DNA of 64,000 bases from the NCBI GenBank assembly GCA_016183425.1, contig JACPEP010000037.1, forward strand, positions 26,596-90,595. The letters are read 5' to 3'. Source of the DNA: Chloroflexota bacterium. Lineage in GTDB: Bacteria; Chloroflexota; Dehalococcoidia; JACPEP01. The notes under the pieces were generated by a model, which was not told the DNA's origin, made no database searches, and saw only the letters and a list, made by a program, of their open reading frames with translations. Positions 32,120 to 40,830 of this stretch are shown piece after piece (position 1 is the stretch's first letter; every line of letters starts with the position of its first letter). Made by a program: the position numbers and the translations under genes.

Positions 32120-33607
32120 ATGCTAGAGGCCTTCCTTTCCGGCCTGGTGCAGGTCTTTATGTGGCCGGCCTTCGGCTATATGCTGATAGGGGTCGCCATT
32201 GGCTTCGTCGTGGGAATCTTGCCCGGGCTGGGCGGGGTGACCACCATGGCTCTGATGCTCCCTTTCATCTTCACCATGAAGCCGGTGGAGGCCTTCGCCT
32301 TTCTCCTGGGGGCCAACGCGGTAGTGGCCACTACCGGAGACATCACCTCTGTTCTCTTTGGGGTGCCCGGGGAGGCGACTACCGCGGCCACCATTGTGGA
32401 CGGGCATCCCATGGCCAAGAAGGGCGAGGCTGGCCGGGCCCTGGGGGCGGCCCTCATGAGCTCCCTGGTGGGCGCGGTCCTGGGAGCTTTCGTCCTGGCC
32501 GCTTCCATTCCAGTTGTCCGGCCCCTGGTGCTCTCCTTCGGCTCCCCGGAGCTCTTCATGCTAACCATCCTGGGGGTGACCTTCGTCGCCTCTTTAAGCG
32601 GCGGGGCCGTGGTCAAGGGGCTGGTGGCGGGCGGCCTGGGTTTCCTCTTTGCCATGGTGGGAATGGACGCCATGACCGCGACCCAACGGTACACCTATGG
32701 ACAGCTCTACCTCTGGGAAGGCATTGGCCTGGTGCCCGTGACGGTGGGCATCTTCGCCATCCCAGAGATCGTAGACTTGGCTGTAAAAGGGTCCAGCATC
32801 GCCCAGGTTGGAGAGGGCAAAATGGTGGGAGTGATGGAGGGGGTAAAAGACACCTTCCGCCACTGGTGGCTGGTTCTGCGCTGTAGCGCTCTGGGCACCT
32901 TCATCGGCATCATCCCCGGTCTGGGGGGCAGCGTTGCCCAGTGGGTGGCCTATGCCCACGCCGTTCAAAGCTCCCCGGGCAAAGAGCGCTTTGGTAAGGG
33001 GGCAGTAGAGGGGGTGCTCGGCCCCGGAGCGGCCAACAACTCCAAGGAAGGGGGGGCGCTCATTCCTACCATCGCCTTCGGCGTCCCCGGCAGTGCCTCC
33101 ATGGCCATCCTCCTGGGAGGATTCCTCATCCAGGGCCTCGTCCCTGGGCCCAACATGCTCACCAAGCACCTGGACCTCACCTTTGCTATGGTGTGGATCA
33201 TCGTCGTCTCCAACATCATCACGGTAGGGGTGTGCTTCCTCTTTCTTCAGCAGCTAGCTCGAATCACCCTGGTGCGAGGAGGGCTGCTTATACCCTTTAT
33301 CTTGCTGCTGGTTTACCTAGGGGGATTCACGGCCACCAACAGCTTCGGCGACCTGGTGGTAGTGCTCGCCTTCGGCCTCCTAGGATACCTTATGGTGCTC
33401 TTCAACTGGCCTCGCCCCCCCCTCATCTTGGGCCTGGTGCTGGGGGGCCTGGCGGAGAAGTACTTGTGGCTATCTACCGATCGCTATGGCACGGAGTGGC
33501 TCACTCGACCCATAGTCCTCATCCTCGCCCTTCTTATTGTCATGGCCCTGATCTACCCCCTCTGGGAGCAGCGGCGGCAGCGGCGTCCTACGGAGGTGGC
33601 CCGTTGA
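32120..33607 (+). CDS. tctA: tripartite tricarboxylate transporter large membrane subunit TctA
   Basis: A 495-residue permease with about 11-12 hydrophobic helices. GFVVGILPGLGGVTTMALMLP and GVPGEATTAATIVDGHPMAKKG, and the second half FIGIIPGLGGSVAQWVAYAHA and KEGGALIPTIAFGVPGSASMA, are the paired TctA signatures. Energised by ion gradient with TctB; substrate unknown. Follows tctC by 55 bp and overlaps tctB by four bases (TTGA). Gene order C-A-B differs from the usual C-B-A. Confidence 0.9.
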   Translation: MLEAFLSGLVQVFMWPAFGYMLIGVAIGFVVGILPGLGGVTTMALMLPFIFTMKPVEAFAFLLGANAVVATTGDITSVLFGVPGEATTAATIVDGHPMAKKGEAGRALGAALMSSLVGAVLGAFVLAASIPVVRPLVLSFGSPELFMLTILGVTFVASLSGGAVVKGLVAGGLGFLFAMVGMDAMTATQRYTYGQLYLWEGIGLVPVTVGIFAIPEIVDLAVKGSSIAQVGEGKMVGVMEGVKDTFRHWWLVLRCSALGTFIGIIPGLGGSVAQWVAYAHAVQSSPGKERFGKGAVEGVLGPGAANNSKEGGALIPTIAFGVPGSASMAILLGGFLIQGLVPGPNMLTKHLDLTFAMVWIIVVSNIITVGVCFLFLQQLARITLVRGGLLIPFILLLVYLGGFTATNSFGDLVVVLAFGLLGYLMVLFNWPRPPLILGLVLGGLAEKYLWLSTDRYGTEWLTRPIVLILALLIVMALIYPLWEQRRQRRPTEVAR

Positions 33608-34098
33608 GGTTTAGACTGGAGGCTCTTTTCACCCTTTTTGTGGTGGGGATTTTCGCCTGGGCGATGTGGGAGGCCCGGATCTGGCCCCTCAAGTCCCGAC
33701 TTTTCCCCTGGGCCATCGGCATCCCGGTGTTGGCCCTGGCCCTGACCCAACTTGTTCAGGATCTGAGAAGAAAAGGCGACCAGCCTTCCCCAGATTTAGC
33801 AGCGGCGTATGAGGCCGAACTTACCTTGGATCCCAAGATAGCGCAACGCCGCTCTGCCGCCATTTTGGGATGGATAGTGGGCTTTTTCCTGGCCATCTGG
33901 CTACTAGGTTTTCCCTTGACCGTGGTTCTGGGCACCTTTCTTTACCTGAAATTGGCCGCTGGAGAGAGCTGGCTAATGACCATCCTGGTTACCGTGGTCG
34001 CCTGGGGATTTTTCAACGGCCTTTTCGATATGACCCTGCACATCCCTTTCCCTGAAGGCGAACTGCTGAGCCGGCTAGGATGGCCCCTGAGCCAATAA
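33604..34098 (+). CDS. tctB: tripartite tricarboxylate transporter small membrane subunit TctB
   Basis: A 164-residue protein with four hydrophobic helices (about 5-20, 34-50, 85-115, 120-140) and a charged loop at 51-80, the TctB layout. TTG 33604 overlaps the tctA stop as TTGA, which is the reason for this start; a longer in-frame reading back to 33193 lies wholly within tctA. The end of the operon meets the convergent GH18 gene. Confidence 0.75.
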   Translation: MRFRLEALFTLFVVGIFAWAMWEARIWPLKSRLFPWAIGIPVLALALTQLVQDLRRKGDQPSPDLAAAYEAELTLDPKIAQRRSAAILGWIVGFFLAIWLLGFPLTVVLGTFLYLKLAAGESWLMTILVTVVAWGFFNGLFDMTLHIPFPEGELLSRLGWPLSQ

Positions 34099-34169
34099 CC
34101 TGACCTGACTCTGAAAACCGGCCTTTTCAACAACCCTCTTCACTGGGCTAACCCGAACCCCGATCCTGC

Positions 34170-36419
34170 CTACCGCCCCAGGCCCATGCTGTTGTGACCA
34201 CCGGTACCGAAGTACATGCTCCGCTCTGCCACCACCGGGAGGTCGCTGTCGATGCGCACCGATAGAGCCGTCCCCGGGACAATATCATCCACTGAGATAG
34301 TGAGGCGGGAGGTAGGGCGCAGGGTGTACTGCCTCTGCACTATAGCCCCCGTCTCGGTCATGAAGGTGGCACTGACTTGGGCAGGGGAGGCGTTGGGGTT
34401 CATGAGCAGCACCCACTCCTGGAAAGGGTAGGCGGTAGACCCCTCAGGAAGGTACCACGTGGTGGCGGGGGCGGTGGCTCCCACCGTGCTGTGTCCAGAT
34501 ACGCCTCCCGCCCAATACATGGCTCGCTCCACCACCACCGAGCGGTCTGCCTCCACCAGGGCAGCAAATTTCCGGCTGCCGACGATGGAGTTGGCATAAA
34601 CAGTAAGACGGCTGGTGGCAGACAGGGTGAAGCTACGGCTCACCTTTTGGCCGTCCTCCATCATGAAGGTGAGGGTGGCCGAGGCGGGGCCAGAATTGGG
34701 ATTCATGATGAGGAACCAGGTGGCGAAGCCACCGTCGGTAGCGCCCTCGGCGAAATACCAACGACGGGAGGTGTAGGTCACCCCCGCCGAACCGTGTCCC
34801 CCCTTGCCACCATCGAAGTACATGGCCCGCTCCGCCACGATGGGCAAGTCCGCCTCTATCAGGGTAGCAAAGGCAGCATCAGGGACATGCTGGTTAGCCC
34901 AGACGTTGAGGCGAGAGGTGGCCCGCAAAGAAAACTCCTTGACTACCGGAGGGCCATCGTCCCGCATAAAGGTCACCCTGGCCGTGGTAGGGGCAGGATT
35001 GGGGTTCATAAGCAGTACCCAGGTATGCACGCCGGGGCCGGTAAAGCCCTCCGGCAGATACCACCTGCGGGCGGGAGAGTTCACCCCCAGGGAATCGTGG
35101 CCATCGTGTCCGAAATACATAGCCCGCTCCACGAAAATGGGCTGATCCGAATCCACCCGAGTGGAGATGGCGGCGTCAGGCACTATCTGGTTGGCAAAAA
35201 GACTGAAACGGGAGGTGGGAGCCACCCGATAACTCCTCTCCACTGTCTGACCATCCTCCTTGAGGAAGGCAACGGAGATATTGGCGGGAGTAGAGTTGGG
35301 GTTCATTATTAAAATCCAAGTGTGGTAGGGCGGGGCGGTGCTTCCCTCCGCCAGGAGCCAGGTGCGATAGGACAGGCGAGCGTTGAAGCTATTCCAAACC
35401 GCCGGGTCCTCGTGGCCCAAACGCCACCCCGCCGCCCCCGCCAGTCCGTACTGGAAAACCAGGTCTAGCTTAGCATCCTGGCTGCGGGCGTCCTCGTACC
35501 AGACCTCGTGACCCTCGGCAGAGGCACTATAGGTGAAGTGCACTGCCTTATTGGTCTCGTCGTACTCAGGAGCAACGCCATAGCGCCGCACCAGGTCCAT
35601 AGTCTGGGGATAGCGCAGGGAGGTGGGGGGACGCCCCGAACCTACCTGCCAGTCGTACCCGTACCACGGCACTCCCAGGATTATTTTCTGAGCCGGGATC
35701 TGACTTACCGCGTAGGCCACAGAACCCTCCACCCAAGGAAAGGGAGCGGTGGCAATGGGCCGAGCCTGGCTGTAGCCATAGGCCATAAGCATCAACAGGT
35801 CATTGGCTTCCCCCAGAGCCCGATAGTCAAAGGCGCCCGCCCATCCGCTGGTCAACTCCCGGTCTTTGGCCACCAGAGCCTGAGTCACTAACTTGCCCCG
35901 AGGCCTCATAACAGCGGCCAATTCCCCCATAAAGGCGGTGAGATAGGGACGGTCGGTGGCATCCACACCTTCAAAGTCGATGTGAACGCCATCGTAGTCT
36001 TGGGCCATAGCAGCGATCCTTTGAATGGCCTGGCGCCGAAGGCCCTGGTCGGCCAGGACGGGGTGAAAGTCGGCGTACTGGGGGATGTTCTTGACCATGG
36101 GCAACACCTTAATCCCGTTGGTCCGGGCCAGTTGGAGCACGATCTCCATGTTCCTGTCCGTCACCGTGGGATCATCGGAAATGAGGTTCCCCGCGTTGTC
36201 CAGCTTGAACCACCATGGAGAAAGGTAGTCCAGGTGGCTGATGTGCTCTCTGAGAGAGGTCAAAGAGGTGGAGTCATAGGCTACGTAGTAGGCCCAGCGG
36301 ATCTTGCCCACCGGTTCCGGTGCCGCGGCGGCTCTTACCGACGGCCCCCAGCCAGAGAGAAGGAGGAAAAACGATAACAACCCCAGCAGCGCTAAACGCT
36401 TCACCTTGGTGGTTAGCAT
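34170..36419 (-). CDS. secreted GH18-family glycoside hydrolase with four C-terminal repeats
   Basis: A 749-residue extracellular protein. Signal peptide at 1-30, a GH18 catalytic domain (about 37-345) with the DxxDxE-type motif in YDGVHIDFEGVD, and LMAYGYS and ILGVPWYGYDW segments. After 345 follow four tandem repeats of about 95 residues, each opening W-[YL]-x-x-E-G-x-[ST] and holding W-[VFI]-L-[IL]-M-N-P-N, and ending V-[AE]-E-R-[AS]-M-Y-[FW]. These resemble DUF5719-type repeats. GH18 enzymes act on chitin or peptidoglycan sugars; here a spore-cortex-type or cell-wall role is possible. Single gene, ATG at 36419. Confidence 0.8.
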   Translation of the reverse strand: MLTTKVKRLALLGLLSFFLLLSGWGPSVRAAAAPEPVGKIRWAYYVAYDSTSLTSLREHISHLDYLSPWWFKLDNAGNLISDDPTVTDRNMEIVLQLARTNGIKVLPMVKNIPQYADFHPVLADQGLRRQAIQRIAAMAQDYDGVHIDFEGVDATDRPYLTAFMGELAAVMRPRGKLVTQALVAKDRELTSGWAGAFDYRALGEANDLLMLMAYGYSQARPIATAPFPWVEGSVAYAVSQIPAQKIILGVPWYGYDWQVGSGRPPTSLRYPQTMDLVRRYGVAPEYDETNKAVHFTYSASAEGHEVWYEDARSQDAKLDLVFQYGLAGAAGWRLGHEDPAVWNSFNARLSYRTWLLAEGSTAPPYHTWILIMNPNSTPANISVAFLKEDGQTVERSYRVAPTSRFSLFANQIVPDAAISTRVDSDQPIFVERAMYFGHDGHDSLGVNSPARRWYLPEGFTGPGVHTWVLLMNPNPAPTTARVTFMRDDGPPVVKEFSLRATSRLNVWANQHVPDAAFATLIEADLPIVAERAMYFDGGKGGHGSAGVTYTSRRWYFAEGATDGGFATWFLIMNPNSGPASATLTFMMEDGQKVSRSFTLSATSRLTVYANSIVGSRKFAALVEADRSVVVERAMYWAGGVSGHSTVGATAPATTWYLPEGSTAYPFQEWVLLMNPNASPAQVSATFMTETGAIVQRQYTLRPTSRLTISVDDIVPGTALSVRIDSDLPVVAERSMYFGTGGHNSMGLGR

Positions 36420-36520
36420 TGGCGCTAAGTCTAGCAGGGAACTGTGACGTTGTAAAGGCTACCCCATGACCCCCACCTTTTTATTCTTTAGTTCTTGGCC
36501 AATTTTATTCCCTTAAGATA

Positions 36521-36549
36521 TTGACATACCGTAAAAACCGTGTTATACT
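36521..36549 (+). promoter_or_regulatory. near-consensus promoter for the 51-residue peptide gene
   Basis: TTGACA (36521-36526), 17-bp spacer, TATACT (36544-36549), among the best promoters in the window; 43 bp to the ATG. Confidence 0.8.
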
Positions 36550-36592
36550 AATATCGTCGAATAGGTCATTTAGGGAAGAAGAGGAGGTTACC

Positions 36593-36748
36593 ATGAAGAC
36601 AGAATACGGACTAGTCACCAGTGCCGAAGAGAGGCGATTGCAGTCCTTCAAGCTGCAAGAGGCTTACCGCCGCTATCGGGACGGCCTCAAAAAAACAGAC
36701 GACCCCCGCAACACCAGCGACATCAACAACGTAGTGTGCGCCTGTTAA
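36593..36748 (+). CDS. 51-residue peptide of unknown function, C-terminal CAC
   Basis: A short gene with AGGAGG six bases before ATG 36593. The product begins MKTEYGLVTSAEERRLQSFK, is highly charged and helical (RLQSFKLQEAYRRYRDGLKK), and ends in a short polar tail with NNVVCAC, the only two cysteines (49 and 51). No known family is recognised. It stands alone between a near-consensus promoter and a strong terminator, arguing for deliberate, high expression. A modified-peptide precursor with a helical leader and a Cys core, a small regulator or a stress peptide are all possible; no maturase is adjacent. Confidence 0.6.
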   Translation: MKTEYGLVTSAEERRLQSFKLQEAYRRYRDGLKKTDDPRNTSDINNVVCAC

Positions 36749-36813
36749 TCAGTTTCGGGGCCGGAACGGATAAAGAGGAGGAAACTCGCCGGACAGAATA
36801 GAGCCTTGTGCCC

Positions 36814-36834
36814 GGGACTGCCAATGGCAGTCCC
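36814..36834 (+). promoter_or_regulatory. stem-loop in the 3' region of the 51-residue peptide gene
   Basis: A 10-bp inverted repeat GGGACTGCCA/TGGCAGTCCC flanked by CCC and GGG, forming a very stable stem-loop 66 bp after the stop. No T-run follows, so it looks like an RNA-stability element rather than the terminator. Confidence 0.45.
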
Positions 36835-36935
36835 TCAGGGTACAGACGGAAGATAGAGAGCAAAACGTAGATATTGTTATCCTATAACGTTTTCCATATT
36901 GCATAGCCTCCTCTTCTAGCCGTCCTTCTACCCGC

Positions 36936-36970
36936 AAACAAGGCGACCCACAAAATGGGTCGCCTTGTTT
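36936..36970. terminator. strong bidirectional-type terminator
   Basis: A 15-bp perfect stem (36936-36950 with 36956-36970) around a CAAAA loop, followed on the plus strand by TTTTAG. It ends the small-peptide transcript and could also stop the glycan operon running in from the right. Confidence 0.85.
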
Positions 36971-37001
36971 TAGTTGATTTAAACAAGAAAACCTGGTGTT
37001 T

Positions 37002-38456
37002 CTACGGACTCTGTATCTTTGTTTCCCCGCCCAGGCGAGCGGCCACCACCGTAAGGGCCACAAAGAGCCAGAAGAAGGCCACGGTGTGGGGAAACTGGAG
37101 GTTAAAAAAATAATGATCGAAGATTCCCGCTACCAGGGCCCCCACCACCGCTGCCAAGCCACCCAGGTGCACTATACCCAAAGGCTCTTGCCGCGAAATG
37201 ACACGCCGGTTGCCAGCCACAAAGAGGGCCATAGTTACTACAAAAACGGACACCCCCACCAGACCCATCTGCTCCGCCATGAGCAAGTAGATGCTGCTGG
37301 CGGCTACATAGAGATCTACGCTGGGGGCGCTGCCGAACCCCACCCCCAGCCAGGGATAGCTGGAGATCAGGCGCAGGGCATCTCGATACTCCCCCAGACG
37401 CATCTGAGTAGCCTTGTCCTGGGCCATTACCCCCGCCTCCACTCGTTGCCAGAAGATGTCTCCCTGAGGTAAGAGGAGCAAAAGGAAAACCACGGCAGCG
37501 AGGAAAATACCGAGGCGACGATGACGTATCAACGTAACGGCGGCCAGGGCCGCCCCCGCCCCCACCCATGCCCCACGGCTGAAAGTGAGGAGAAGGGCGG
37601 CCGCCATGACGGCCACCCCCGCCACCCCCCACCAGCGCGGCAGTAGCTGTTGCCTACCCAACAAATTAGCCACTGCCAGAGGCATGGTCAGAAGAAGCAT
37701 TCCTCCCAGGAGGTTGGGATCGACACTGGTCCCCACCGCGCGCAGCATGTCGGTATCCGCAATGTAGCGGAGAACCCCTGGCCCGGCCGGGTAACCCACC
37801 ACCCGTAGCAGACTGAGAAGGGCTACGGCGGTGTCCTTGGGCATCAGATACAGCCCCACCGCCATCGCCGCCGCCCCCGCGGCGCTGATCACTATTACTC
37901 GGGCCACCAGAATCACATCACCATCACTTCGAGCCATGTTAGTTATGGTAAAGTAAAAAAGGATGCTGTTTATGGTCTTAAAAAAGAAACGCAGCCTATC
38001 ACCACTGGTGGACTCGATGCCCATGACCAAAGAGGCCAGGGCCAAGCCCAGAAAGAGAAGCACCGCCCCATCCAGGGCAGTGAACACCAGTCTCTCCCGC
38101 TTAAGCAAAGTCCTGAGGAGCCACAAAACCAGCACCCCGGTGAGGCCAGCGTCCAAGAAGGTGGGGCTAAAGCCGCCCACCGACACGGGGAGAACGGCAA
38201 AGGGGAGAAAGTAAAGAACAGCCACCACGGCAACGACGCCAACTTTGGGCCAGCGTAGCATAGCCAGCGCCAGCGTCCCCCCTGCCACGGCGGCGAAGCC
38301 GGCCACTGGTGATACCCCGGCCGTGACCAAGCCTCCGGCCACCCCCGCGATGAGACTCAGGCCCACTATCAGGGCCAAGGAGATCCCGGCCCTGGGCCCT
38401 TCCCCCTCAGCGGGGAGGGATGTCAATCTCCACACTGACCGTGTCGCCCCAGCCAC
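37002..38456 (-). CDS. O-antigen ligase/polymerase-like membrane protein
   Basis: A 484-residue protein with about 12 hydrophobic helices and the O-antigen ligase (Wzy_C) feature: a loop with W-L-G-V-G-F-G-S after YRDALRLISSYP, followed by MAEQMG and a final helix. Predicted to polymerise or ligate glycan repeats in the cytoplasmic membrane. GTG 38456 overlaps the previous gene by 50 bp and lacks a clear ribosome site; TTG at 38378 is an alternative. Last gene of the glycan operon. WaaL and Wzy cannot be separated from sequence alone. Confidence 0.7.
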   Translation of the reverse strand: MAGATRSVWRLTSLPAEGEGPRAGISLALIVGLSLIAGVAGGLVTAGVSPVAGFAAVAGGTLALAMLRWPKVGVVAVVAVLYFLPFAVLPVSVGGFSPTFLDAGLTGVLVLWLLRTLLKRERLVFTALDGAVLLFLGLALASLVMGIESTSGDRLRFFFKTINSILFYFTITNMARSDGDVILVARVIVISAAGAAAMAVGLYLMPKDTAVALLSLLRVVGYPAGPGVLRYIADTDMLRAVGTSVDPNLLGGMLLLTMPLAVANLLGRQQLLPRWWGVAGVAVMAAALLLTFSRGAWVGAGAALAAVTLIRHRRLGIFLAAVVFLLLLLPQGDIFWQRVEAGVMAQDKATQMRLGEYRDALRLISSYPWLGVGFGSAPSVDLYVAASSIYLLMAEQMGLVGVSVFVVTMALFVAGNRRVISRQEPLGIVHLGGLAAVVGALVAGIFDHYFFNLQFPHTVAFFWLFVALTVVAARLGGETKIQSP

Positions 38457-40830
38457 CGGGCAGAGAAACCTTCAACCGCTCCATGGAAGTAAGCTCGTAG
38501 AGCCCCAGATCCAGACGATAGGTCCCCCCCTCCATGTCGGCGGGCAAGGAAAGACGATGCTCATCCATCACCAACTCCTCGGAACCCCAGAAGGAAGTGG
38601 GATAGAGCCCCTCCCCAGGCGGCTCGTCCTTCTGGGCCACCAGGGAGCCGTCCTGCCGCCGCAGGTGAAGAAAAACCGTGTAGTCCTTGACCAGCGGCTG
38701 GCGAGGGGAAAACCAGTACAGGCGCAGCTTCAGAAGGCCCCCCGGCCTCAAAGCCTCTTCATCCAGATCGTAACCAAAAAGGAGAATCCCTTCCTCGAAT
38801 TCCAGGTTAAGCCATTTACGGGGCGTTGAAACTATCTGAGGTCGCCTCACCTTAACCGGACCTAGCTTCAGCGCCGTGGTCTCCTCGCCCCTCTCATTGG
38901 TCATGGCCACCCGCTCCCGGCTCTTCCATTGGTACATCCCCAGGCTGACCCAGTACCGACCGGTAGGGGCATCCTCAGCCACGGGGATGCGATGCCAGCT
39001 TATCACAACATCACCTGAGTGCCAATCCTGGTAGCCCAGGCTGTCCAACTGTCCCCAGGTGCGGTACCGGTTGTCCACCAGATGGGTAAAGAAGCGGTAG
39101 TCTCCGGCCCCTTCCTGCGGCACCTTCTCCACCCTCCAGTACAGGGTGAGCTGAAAGCTCTCGCCTGCCCCCACCCTATCATCCAGGGCATAGCTCTCCA
39201 GCCGGAGGCCGTTGGCCAGTTTCCAGGCCAGTTGCCCCACGCCATGGCCGCTTTTAGGCGGGCGGGGAACGTCCCCGGAGTCAAGGCGGTATATGGCGTA
39301 GCCCTCTTGCCCACCTGGGTACTGGCCTTCTTCCACCCACCGGGTAGGAAAACTATTCTCAATAGAGGAGCTATCAGGGCTCTTGGAGAAAGGCAGCAGA
39401 TAAAGGAAGGAGCCTTCGGTGGAAAAGACCAGGGCCTGGGCGGGGTCCACCAGCCGGGCATCGAAATTCCCCTTGGCCAGATAGCGAAAGACGGAGGCCA
39501 CCTCCCCCCCCACCGCCACAAAAACTGGCCCTCCTCCCATCGCCTGGCTCAGCTCCCTGGCTCGCCCCACGCTTTGAAAGAGGTACTTGGCGGGAACGCC
39601 GTACAGGGGAACGGTCGCCTCGCCATCGATCCAGCGGCGGAAGGAGATCAGGGCGTAGAGCTGGGAGAAGACCGTCGCCGCCAGGAACAGTCCCAGGGCC
39701 AGGGGCAGCACTATCCTCCCCGTTCCCCTTCCTACCTTCCTCACCCATAGCTTCCCTATTCCCACCAGCCCCACCCCCAGCACGATGAAGAGAATGGGAT
39801 AAAGCATGATAAAGTAATGAACGTAGAGAGGACGCGACCGACTGACGTAGAAAAGAGAAGGCATAAGAAGCATAAGCAAAAGGAGCACCCATCGGCGCCT
39901 GGCCTCCCGACGCCATGACGCCACCAGTAGGTAGCCCATGCTGGCATAGAAGGCGATACTCCACCCCTGAACCAACACGCCGTCCCAACTGGGCAGGGTA
40001 AGCAACTCACCCTGAGGCGGGCCCAGAGAGGTGGAGTAGCCAGAACTGAACAGGAGATGTACTAGATACCGGAAGGGGGTGAGGTCCAGGCCGGCTGTAC
40101 CTCCCGTGCTCCTCAAAAAATTCCGCAGATTCGGCCAGCCATAGGTCGCCTCGGCAAAGAAGTAGGGCAACCACACCAAAGCGAATAGAGCCGCCCCCGC
40201 CGCCAGCACCTTGGCCCTGACCCGCCCCAGAAAAAGGGCAAGAAGCAAGACCAGCCCGAAGGGCAAAGCCGAGAACTGAAGCTGAAGAAGCAGGGCCAGC
40301 CAGAGAAAGGCCATGGTTAGAGCCCAAGAACGGCCACCGACGACAGCGGCAAAAAGGCTCTCCACAAACAGGATGGTGAAAAGGGGCATGGCCGCCTCCA
40401 TCACCAACCAGCGGGAGTAGTATACCGCCCAGAAGCTTACTCCATAAAGGAAGGTGGCCACCACCGCCTCCCAAAGGCCGAAATAGCGCCGAGTGAACCG
40501 ATAGCACACTATCAAGGCCAAGATGTTAAGGAGAGCCACAAAGGCGCTGGCCACCACCGGGCTGCGGGATATTAGAAGCGGCACGGTCATAAGATAGAGG
40601 CTGAAGGCACCATTAAAGGTTCCCAGGGAGGTTCTCGTGCCAAACAAAGGCCAGCGTCCGTCCTCAGCCACAGTGGCCGCCGCCGCCAACTGGGTGGCCT
40701 CGTCCGCCTGAAAGCGCACCAGGTCGAGAGAGGTCAGGCGGAGGATTGCCGCCCCGGCCACCAGCAGCAGGGGCACCAACAGACTCCAGGCAGGCCAGTT
40801 TCCTACTTTGGGGAGCCTGCTTGCATTCAT
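38407..40830 (-). CDS. GT39/PMT-like integral membrane glycosyltransferase
   Basis: An 807-residue polytopic protein with an N-terminal membrane region of about 12 helices, and a C-terminal half (from about residue 480) rich in beta-sheet, probably extracytoplasmic. The early loop has L-x-x-F-x-x-D-E-A-type FQADEATQLAAAA, the acidic pair typical of GT-C fold ArnT/PMT transferases, which use polyprenyl-phosphate sugars. ATG 40830 overlaps the previous stop by ATGA. The C-terminal beta-rich part is unusual for ArnT but common in large GT-C enzymes. Confidence 0.7.
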   Translation of the reverse strand: MNASRLPKVGNWPAWSLLVPLLLVAGAAILRLTSLDLVRFQADEATQLAAAATVAEDGRWPLFGTRTSLGTFNGAFSLYLMTVPLLISRSPVVASAFVALLNILALIVCYRFTRRYFGLWEAVVATFLYGVSFWAVYYSRWLVMEAAMPLFTILFVESLFAAVVGGRSWALTMAFLWLALLLQLQFSALPFGLVLLLALFLGRVRAKVLAAGAALFALVWLPYFFAEATYGWPNLRNFLRSTGGTAGLDLTPFRYLVHLLFSSGYSTSLGPPQGELLTLPSWDGVLVQGWSIAFYASMGYLLVASWRREARRRWVLLLLMLLMPSLFYVSRSRPLYVHYFIMLYPILFIVLGVGLVGIGKLWVRKVGRGTGRIVLPLALGLFLAATVFSQLYALISFRRWIDGEATVPLYGVPAKYLFQSVGRARELSQAMGGGPVFVAVGGEVASVFRYLAKGNFDARLVDPAQALVFSTEGSFLYLLPFSKSPDSSSIENSFPTRWVEEGQYPGGQEGYAIYRLDSGDVPRPPKSGHGVGQLAWKLANGLRLESYALDDRVGAGESFQLTLYWRVEKVPQEGAGDYRFFTHLVDNRYRTWGQLDSLGYQDWHSGDVVISWHRIPVAEDAPTGRYWVSLGMYQWKSRERVAMTNERGEETTALKLGPVKVRRPQIVSTPRKWLNLEFEEGILLFGYDLDEEALRPGGLLKLRLYWFSPRQPLVKDYTVFLHLRRQDGSLVAQKDEPPGEGLYPTSFWGSEELVMDEHRLSLPADMEGGTYRLDLGLYELTSMERLKVSLPGGWGDTVSVEIDIPPR

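Noticed and set aside
33193..34098. TctB frame extended 137 codons upstream
   Set aside because: The extension lies inside tctA; TTG at 33604 overlaps the tctA stop and gives the normal TctB length.
36749..37063. Minus-strand frame of 104 codons around the terminator
   Set aside because: Contains the terminator hairpin and lacks family features; an inner ATG with AGGAGG two bases upstream is too close to initiate well.
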